Assembly (NCBI GenBank): GCA_947486575.1
Contig: CANKUB010000023.1
Span: forward strand, 1-47,199
Reading direction: 5' to 3'
DNA length: 47,199 nucleotides
Source of the DNA: Betaproteobacteria bacterium
GTDB taxonomy: Bacteria; Pseudomonadota; Gammaproteobacteria; Burkholderiales; SG8-41
Shown piece after piece: positions 42,635-47,199 of this stretch. The notes under the pieces were generated by a model. It worked only from the letters and a program-made list of their open reading frames with translations. It had not been told where the DNA came from and made no database searches. How positions within the stretch are numbered: the first letter of the stretch is position 1; each line of letters starts with the position of its first letter. The position numbers and the translations under genes are program-made.

Positions 42635-43404
42635 GCTGACTTCCTCAACAGCCCCTGAGTTTCTCTGTTTGCATTCACGTTTGCGAATCGCACCACTTCG
42701 CCGACTATGACCAGCGCCGGGCTCGCCAGGCCCTCAAGCGCCACCGCTGCTACGACGTGATCAAGCTGACTCACGACGCTACGTTGTGTGGGCAAGGTGC
42801 CGTTTTGCACCACAGCTACTGGCATTGCCGCTGGCATGCCCGCATCACGCAAGCCGGTAACGATCCCGCCGAGGTTGGCCAATCCCATGTAAATCACCAG
42901 CGTGGTTCCGCTGTTCGCCAGCACCTGCCAGTTGGGCTGCGACCCTGCACGGGTATTACCCGTTACAAAAGTGACGCCACGGCAAAAATCGCGATGTGTC
43001 ACAGGTATACCCAGCGCCGCAGGTACGCCTAGGCCTGCCGTGATGCCATTCACCACCTCGACCATCACACCAGCGCGTGCCAATGTTTCGACTTCCTCGC
43101 CGCCACGGCCAAATACGTAGGGGTCGCCGCCTTTAACCCGCGCCACGGTCAAACCTTTGCGTGCCAGTTGCAGCATCTTGCGTTCGATAAATTCCTGCGG
43201 CGTGGAACGGCAACCACCGCGTTTACCCACTTCGATAACACGCGCCTGAGCTTTTACGAACCGCAAAACTTCACGATTGACCAGGGCGTCGATCAACACC
43301 ACATCAGCCTCACCCAGTGCGCGCACGGCCTTTAGCGTCAGCAATTCCACATCACCTGGACCCGCGCCGATCAACCACACTTTGCCGACTGTCGAGGCAT
43401 TCAT
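42631..43404 (-). CDS. cobA: Uroporphyrinogen-III C-methyltransferase
   Basis: A 257-residue SAM-dependent enzyme making precorrin-2 for siroheme. Motifs: VWLIGAGPGDVELLTLKAVRAL, LIDALVN, VEVGKRGG-like VIEVGKRGG, RVKGGDPYVFGRGGEE, VVNGITAGLGVPAALGIPVTHR, and FVTGNTRAG. No fused Met8/CysG dehydrogenase-chelatase domain, so the later siroheme steps must be encoded elsewhere. ATG 43404 overlaps the nasA stop. Confidence 0.95.
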   Translation of the reverse strand: MNASTVGKVWLIGAGPGDVELLTLKAVRALGEADVVLIDALVNREVLRFVKAQARVIEVGKRGGCRSTPQEFIERKMLQLARKGLTVARVKGGDPYVFGRGGEEVETLARAGVMVEVVNGITAGLGVPAALGIPVTHRDFCRGVTFVTGNTRAGSQPNWQVLANSGTTLVIYMGLANLGGIVTGLRDAGMPAAMPVAVVQNGTLPTQRSVVSQLDHVVAAVALEGLASPALVIVGEVVRFANVNANRETQGLLRKSA

Positions 43405-46118
43405 GCGGCCACCTTCTCGTGTTCCGCCAACAACTGTTTCACCGCTGGCAGACAGGAGCCGCATTCCGTGCCACATTTCAGTTTGGCCTGCAACGCGGGT
43501 AGCGTGATGCCGGACGCCACCTCGTGGCGTATCTCTTGCTCGGAAACATCATGGCAGGCACACACAACGCGCCCGCGATTGAGGGTACCCAGCGGCGCAC
43601 TGGCTACCGGCGCCAGTACCAAGGGACGCACGGCTTCGGTGGAAGCGCCCTGCACCATCATGTTCTTAAGCCAGTCCTGGGCAGCGGTTTCGCCGGAAAG
43701 GCACACACTTTGCACAATGCCGTTTTCAATGTGCGCCTTTTTTTCCACGCGGCGGCGTGCATCGACATAACACAGGGTGTGTTCAGCAACCATGCCCAGC
43801 AACGTATCGAGTTTATGCAGAATGACATCCGCCACCGGCTCGGCGCTGTAGCCACGCAACTGAACCACGGTCGCGTCGCGTCCGGACAACGCCATATCGG
43901 CATAGTCAAACCCCGCCAGCAGCGACTGCACCGCATCCATGAAGTTGAGCGCTTCATTCTGCTTATCCGCGCCAAAGCGCCGCATCGCCACCACACGAAA
44001 CGGCAAGTCCAGTTTCTCCATCTGTATCGCAGCGTGCTTCAACTCTGGCTGCTTAGAGTAGGCATCAAACGCCGGGACAGTAAGTGCGTTGGCACCGCTG
44101 GAATTCATGTTGCGACTGCCCCAATGCATCGGCATGAAGGTTTGCCCCGAACGCAGGTCGTCGCTGGCGGCAACGCGTGCATTGATCGCGCCACGCTGCG
44201 AATTCACGCGCACAATGTCGCCATCCACCAGCCGCCGCAGCGCCATGTCGCCTGCATGCATGGTTAGCAGTGGTGCTTCTGCGTGATTATGCAGGCGCGC
44301 CACGCGGCCGCTGCGGCTCATGCCGTGCCACTGATCACGCAGACGGCCGGTATTGAAATGCAGCGGGAAATGCGCGTCGGTTTTTTCTGCCGTGGCTTTG
44401 TGCACGGTATTGGCAAAGCGTGCGCGGCCTGATGGCGTTGGAAACTTGCCATCCTCATACAACCGTACCTTGCCGCTGACGGCGCCCGTCGGAAACGGCC
44501 ATTGCTGCGGGCCTTGTGTTTCCAGCATGGTATAGGTCAAGCCGGTGATATCGAGATCCCGCCCGCGCGTGGATTCACGATGCTCTTTGAAAACATCCTT
44601 CACACCCGCATAGGCAAACAGGCGTTGCGTATCTTTGTTACCCAGTTTTTCACCGAGGCATAGTGCGAAATCGCGCACGATCTTCCAGTCGGCACGCGCC
44701 TCGCCGGGTGGCGGAACAGCACAGCGCACCCGCGAGATGCAACGCTCCGAATTGGTCACCGTTCCTTCCTTTTCGCCCCATGTCGCCGCAGGCAGCAGCA
44801 CATCGGCGTACGCGGCTGTTTCTATGGTCGAAAAGGCATCCTGCACGACAACCAGCTCCGCCTTGGCGAGTGCTTGGTGCACGCGCGTGACATCGGGCAT
44901 GGAATGGGCCGGGTTGGTGCAGGCGATCCACACCGCCTTGATAGCGCCTGCGTTTATCGCATTAAACAATTCCACGGCCGTCTTGCCCGGTGTCGCAGGC
45001 ACATCCGCCACGCCCCACAGCGCAGCCACCTCGGCGCGATGCGTGGCGTTGGCCATGTCGCGATGCGCTGACAGCAGATTTGCCATGCCGCCCACCTCAC
45101 GTCCGCCCATCGCATTGGGCTGGCCTGTGAGAGAAAACGGCCCTGCACCGGGTTTGCCGATTTGCCGCGTGGCCAGGTGCAGGTTAATCAATGCGGCGTT
45201 GTTGTGCGTGCCGTTAACTGACTGATTCAGGCCCTGGCAATAGAGTGACAATGTCGCTGCGGATTGGGCAAACATTTTCGCCGCTTTGATGATATCCACT
45301 GCTGAAACACCGCAGATTTCAGCGGCTATTGCAGGCGTGTAACTACTGACGGTTTTTTTGAGCACCTCGAAACCTTCGGTATGCGCAGTGATGTATTCCT
45401 GATCCACCAAGCCTTCCCACAACATCACATGCAGCATGCTGTTATAAAGCGCGATGTCGCTGCCCGGCAGTATGGCCAAATGCAAATCAGCCTCGCGTGC
45501 GGTTTCAGTGCGGCGTGGATCAACGACGACAGTTTTGAGCGCGGGGTTGTTCGCCCGCGCCGCTTCAATGCGCCGGTACAGCACGGGATGCGCATAGGCG
45601 GTATTCGAACCCGCGATGAACAGGCACGTCGCGTGATCGATATCTTCGTAGCAGGCTGGTGGCGCATCCGCGCCTAATGTGGCCTTGTAACCGGCTACCG
45701 CCGATGACATGCACAGCCGCGAATTGGTGTCGACGTTGTTGGTGCCGATCAAACCTTTGGCGAGTTTGTTGAAAACGTAATAGTCTTCCGTAAGCAACTG
45801 CCCCGAGATATAAAACGCCACACTGTCCGGACCATGTTTACGAATAATGTCGGCAAATTTTTCTGCTGCAAAATCCAACGCAGTTACCCAATCGGTGCGC
45901 TGACGCGATTCATTTCGGTGCAAGCGAATTTCCGGGTACAGCGCCCGCCCTGCCATACCAGCGGTGAGATGGAGCGTTGAACCTTTGGTACACAGTCGGC
46001 CAAAGTTAGCCGGGTGTGCTGGGTCACCACGCACGTCCGTGATACGCTCGCCATCATGGGCAATCAGCACCCCGCAGCCGACGCCGCAATACGCACAAGT
46101 AGACGCTATTTCTCCCAT
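43401..46118 (-). CDS. nasA: Assimilatory nitrate reductase catalytic subunit
   Basis: A 905-residue molybdopterin enzyme. The N-terminal 4Fe-4S site is C8, C11, C15 and C43; the Mo ligand is C136 in NSRLCMSSAVAGYK. Bis-MGD segments include FIAGSNTAYAHPVLYRR, VVDPRRTETA, TGQPNAMGGREVGGMANLL and PMHWGSRNMNSSG. The C-terminus (about 850-905) is a BFD-like [2Fe-2S] domain: CACHDVSEQEI and CGTECGSCLPAV. No Tat signal, so it is cytoplasmic. It is the first gene of the operon nasA-cobA-FAD oxidoreductase-nirB-nirD, all overlapping or closely spaced. The 184-bp upstream region contains an AT-rich dispersed element. Confidence 0.96.
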   Translation of the reverse strand: MGEIASTCAYCGVGCGVLIAHDGERITDVRGDPAHPANFGRLCTKGSTLHLTAGMAGRALYPEIRLHRNESRQRTDWVTALDFAAEKFADIIRKHGPDSVAFYISGQLLTEDYYVFNKLAKGLIGTNNVDTNSRLCMSSAVAGYKATLGADAPPACYEDIDHATCLFIAGSNTAYAHPVLYRRIEAARANNPALKTVVVDPRRTETAREADLHLAILPGSDIALYNSMLHVMLWEGLVDQEYITAHTEGFEVLKKTVSSYTPAIAAEICGVSAVDIIKAAKMFAQSAATLSLYCQGLNQSVNGTHNNAALINLHLATRQIGKPGAGPFSLTGQPNAMGGREVGGMANLLSAHRDMANATHRAEVAALWGVADVPATPGKTAVELFNAINAGAIKAVWIACTNPAHSMPDVTRVHQALAKAELVVVQDAFSTIETAAYADVLLPAATWGEKEGTVTNSERCISRVRCAVPPPGEARADWKIVRDFALCLGEKLGNKDTQRLFAYAGVKDVFKEHRESTRGRDLDITGLTYTMLETQGPQQWPFPTGAVSGKVRLYEDGKFPTPSGRARFANTVHKATAEKTDAHFPLHFNTGRLRDQWHGMSRSGRVARLHNHAEAPLLTMHAGDMALRRLVDGDIVRVNSQRGAINARVAASDDLRSGQTFMPMHWGSRNMNSSGANALTVPAFDAYSKQPELKHAAIQMEKLDLPFRVVAMRRFGADKQNEALNFMDAVQSLLAGFDYADMALSGRDATVVQLRGYSAEPVADVILHKLDTLLGMVAEHTLCYVDARRRVEKKAHIENGIVQSVCLSGETAAQDWLKNMMVQGASTEAVRPLVLAPVASAPLGTLNRGRVVCACHDVSEQEIRHEVASGITLPALQAKLKCGTECGSCLPAVKQLLAEHEKVAA

Positions 46119-46146
46119 GGCACATCTAACAGCAACCTCCGTGCCA

Positions 46147-46178
46147 TTTAATTTTATTGTTTAAAAACAATAGGTTAA
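46147..46178 (-). repeat. AT-rich dispersed element, copy 9, with palindrome
   Basis: Minus-strand TTAACCTATTGTTTTTAAAC plus tail. It contains TATTGTTT-AA-AAACAATA (46155-46172), a near-perfect palindrome. It starts 60 bp before the nasA ATG, same direction. Confidence 0.6.
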
Positions 46179-46302
46179 TATCACTTCTCTATACCATGCG
46201 CTCTTTTTTGGTGCGCAGCAACATAAAGAGGCCAGTTAGTGGTGCGAAGCCAGTCACGCGGTCAGTCAACGCCGCACCGTTACGCTGCGTTCTAACTAAA
46301 TC

Positions 46303-46767
46303 ATGAAAAATTTTCGCCTCTCAACTTTCGTACCGTTACTGCTGATGGCGTTTGTCAATTTTGCCTTTACAGCGGCCAATGCGCGTGCGCAAATGCCCGA
46401 AATTGCGCTCACCATCGCAGGCAACAAACTCACTGCTGAAGTCGCCGCCAGCGATCCAGAGCGCATGCAGGGCCTGATGCATCGGCGCATGATGCCGGAG
46501 AACAGAGGCATGCTTTTTGTGTTTACCAGCGTTTCGCGCCACGCGATGTGGATGGAAAATACCTTTATTCCACTGTCGGTTGCGTTCATCGATAGCGATG
46601 GCATCATTACCAACATTGAAGACATGAAACCGCAAACGCGCGACACACACCCGGCTACCAAGCCCGCGCGCTATGCGCTGGAGATGAACCTGGGCTGGTT
46701 TGCCAAGCGCGGCATTAAGGCCGGGGCAAAGATTGAAGGTTTGGAAAAAGCGCCTGCGCCAAAATAA
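46303..46767 (+). CDS. DUF192 family exported protein
   Basis: A 154-residue protein with a Sec signal (RLSTFVPLLLMAFVNFAFTAANARA) followed by the DUF192 core: LTAEVAASDPERMQGLMHRRMMPENRGMLFVF, MWMENTFIPLSVAFID and AKPARYALEM-like TKPARYALEMNLGWFAKRGI. The family's function is not established. It lies divergent from nasA and 76 bp before the small repeat protein. Confidence 0.9.
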   Translation: MKNFRLSTFVPLLLMAFVNFAFTAANARAQMPEIALTIAGNKLTAEVAASDPERMQGLMHRRMMPENRGMLFVFTSVSRHAMWMENTFIPLSVAFIDSDGIITNIEDMKPQTRDTHPATKPARYALEMNLGWFAKRGIKAGAKIEGLEKAPAPK

Positions 46768-46798
46768 TCCGGCACAGGAAACGAGCACGAGAAGCAGA

Positions 46799-46829
46799 GT
46801 AACTTATTGTTTTTATTGATTAATTTAAA
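46799..46829 (+). repeat. AT-rich dispersed element, copy 10
   Basis: GTAACTTATTGTTTTTATTG plus a long AT tail, the best-matching copy. It begins 45 bp before the start of the small repeat protein and in the same direction. Confidence 0.65.
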
Positions 46830-46843
46830 CTCAAGGAGCCATC

Positions 46844-47047
46844 ATGACTATACTAAAATCACTTGTTGTCGCCAGCGTAGCCGTTGCACTAAGCGTGCCG
46901 TTTATTAACGTGGCCAGTGCAGCCACCAGCGGTGCCAGCAAAAGCCGCGCAACCAGTTCATCGGCAAAGAGCAAAGCCACCAGCGGCGCTGCAAAAAGCA
47001 AAGCCACCAGTTCGGCCGCCAAGAGCCGCGCGAATTCACGGCGCTAA
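46844..47047 (+). CDS. Small exported Ser/Ala/Lys repeat protein
   Basis: A 67-residue protein. A signal peptide (MTILKSLVVASVAVALSVPFINVASA) is followed by a 41-residue low-complexity mature part made of repeats near AAKSKATS (variants with Arg), rich in Ser, Ala, Lys, Arg and without acidic or aromatic residues. It is highly basic and probably unfolded. An AAGGAG ribosome site lies just upstream. The composition resembles histone-like or cationic surface peptides, but no homologue is recognised. Confidence 0.75.
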   Translation: MTILKSLVVASVAVALSVPFINVASAATSGASKSRATSSSAKSKATSGAAKSKATSSAAKSRANSRR

Positions 47048-47071
47048 ACTTCACGACGGCTTCACCACTGG

Positions 47072-47199
47072 ATCGGGTAGGAGGAAGGGTCACCCCTTCC
47101 GTCCTCCCACACCACCGGACGTGCGGTTCCGCATCCGGCGGTTCATTGAACACACTGGAGTCGTCGCATCGTATCGAGCAGCGACACCAGACCTAAACG
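47072..47199 (-). mobile_element. Group II intron, 3' end (domains V and VI), truncated by window edge
   Basis: Minus strand. Domain V is the 34-nt segment 47144-47111. It has an ACCGCCGGA/TCCGGTGGT stem containing a G-U in the triad position, a two-base AC bulge, and a short GCG/CGC stem with a GAAC loop. Domain VI follows (47107-47076) as GGG-AGGA-(C)-GGAAGGG hairpin arms with a bulged A before CCC. That bulged A is the branch point, 7 nt from the 3' end (ACCCGAT) at 47072. The intron body and any maturase gene lie to the right of the window. A short frame (47143-47199) ending just into domain V may be its coding end; this is uncertain. Confidence 0.75.

Noticed and set aside
46196-46219. 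TGCGC/GCGCA hairpin with a T-rich loop upstream of nasA
   Set aside because: The T-tract is in the loop, not after the stem, and the loop is not an ANTAR hexaloop. No regulatory claim is supported.
1-47199. CRISPR arrays, tRNA or rRNA genes, transposase genes
   Set aside because: No regularly spaced repeats, cloverleaf-like segments, rRNA-like blocks or DDE/IS motifs were found on reading both strands. The only mobile element seen is the intron end at the right edge.

Overview
The window looks like a betaproteobacterial chromosome, most likely Burkholderiales. The support is GC-rich coding sequence, five orphan Bug/TctC-type periplasmic binding proteins with no TctA/TctB partners, a PuuD-type urate oxidase, a SoeABC sulfite dehydrogenase, and a nasA/cobA/nirBD/narK/kinase-phosphatase/nasT/nrtA cluster. 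The assignment is inferred from gene content, not from a marker gene. No rRNA, tRNA or CRISPR array was seen.

Region 1 (about 240-13000) is a urate-to-allantoate pathway. Two HIU hydrolase genes flank a Bug protein on the minus strand. They are divergent from a GntR regulator, and the 170-bp divergent region carries two mirror-image TTGTATACAA operators. The plus strand then carries puuE (allantoinase), a fused uraD-allC gene, an M20 hydrolase and puuD (urate hydroxylase with a C-terminal cytochrome c). Converging from the right is a minus operon of GST, D-2-hydroxyacid dehydrogenase, Bug, serine hydrolase and Bug. Together PuuD, UraH, UraD, PuuE and AllC form a continuous route urate > HIU > OHCU > allantoin > allantoate > ureido products.

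Region 2 (13-24 kb) holds a winged-helix protein, an esterase divergent from soeABC (cytoplasmic-facing sulfite oxidation to quinone), a relic of a metallo-beta-lactamase-fold gene, an outer-membrane beta-barrel, the intact metallo-beta-lactamase lipoprotein, an apparently exported HpcH/HpaI aldolase, a YqaA-like membrane protein and a lipase-like hydrolase.

Region 3 (24-32.4 kb) holds catabolic accessory genes: a TauD/TfdA dioxygenase, two more Bug proteins (one with a REP-like insert in frame), a Gfo/Idh oxidoreductase, a VOC protein, a VapBC module with a clear operator, a flavin monooxygenase and dut.

Region 4 (32.4-46.1 kb, all minus strand) is assimilatory nitrate/nitrite reduction: nasA, cobA (siroheme), an FAD oxidoreductase, nirB, nirD, narK, a PP2C-Ser/Thr-kinase fusion, nasT (ANTAR antiterminator), nrtA and a dimeric-type chlorite dismutase. 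The nasT-nrtA gap contains two A1/G4 hexaloop hairpins followed by a strong intrinsic terminator, which is the architecture of an ANTAR antitermination leader.

The right end has a DUF192 protein, a small exported Ser/Ala/Lys-repeat protein, and the 3' end (domains V and VI) of a minus-strand group II intron that runs off the window. Scattered through the intergenic regions is a recurrent AT-rich element with core TATTTGTTTTTAT, about eleven copies, which no annotated feature explains.
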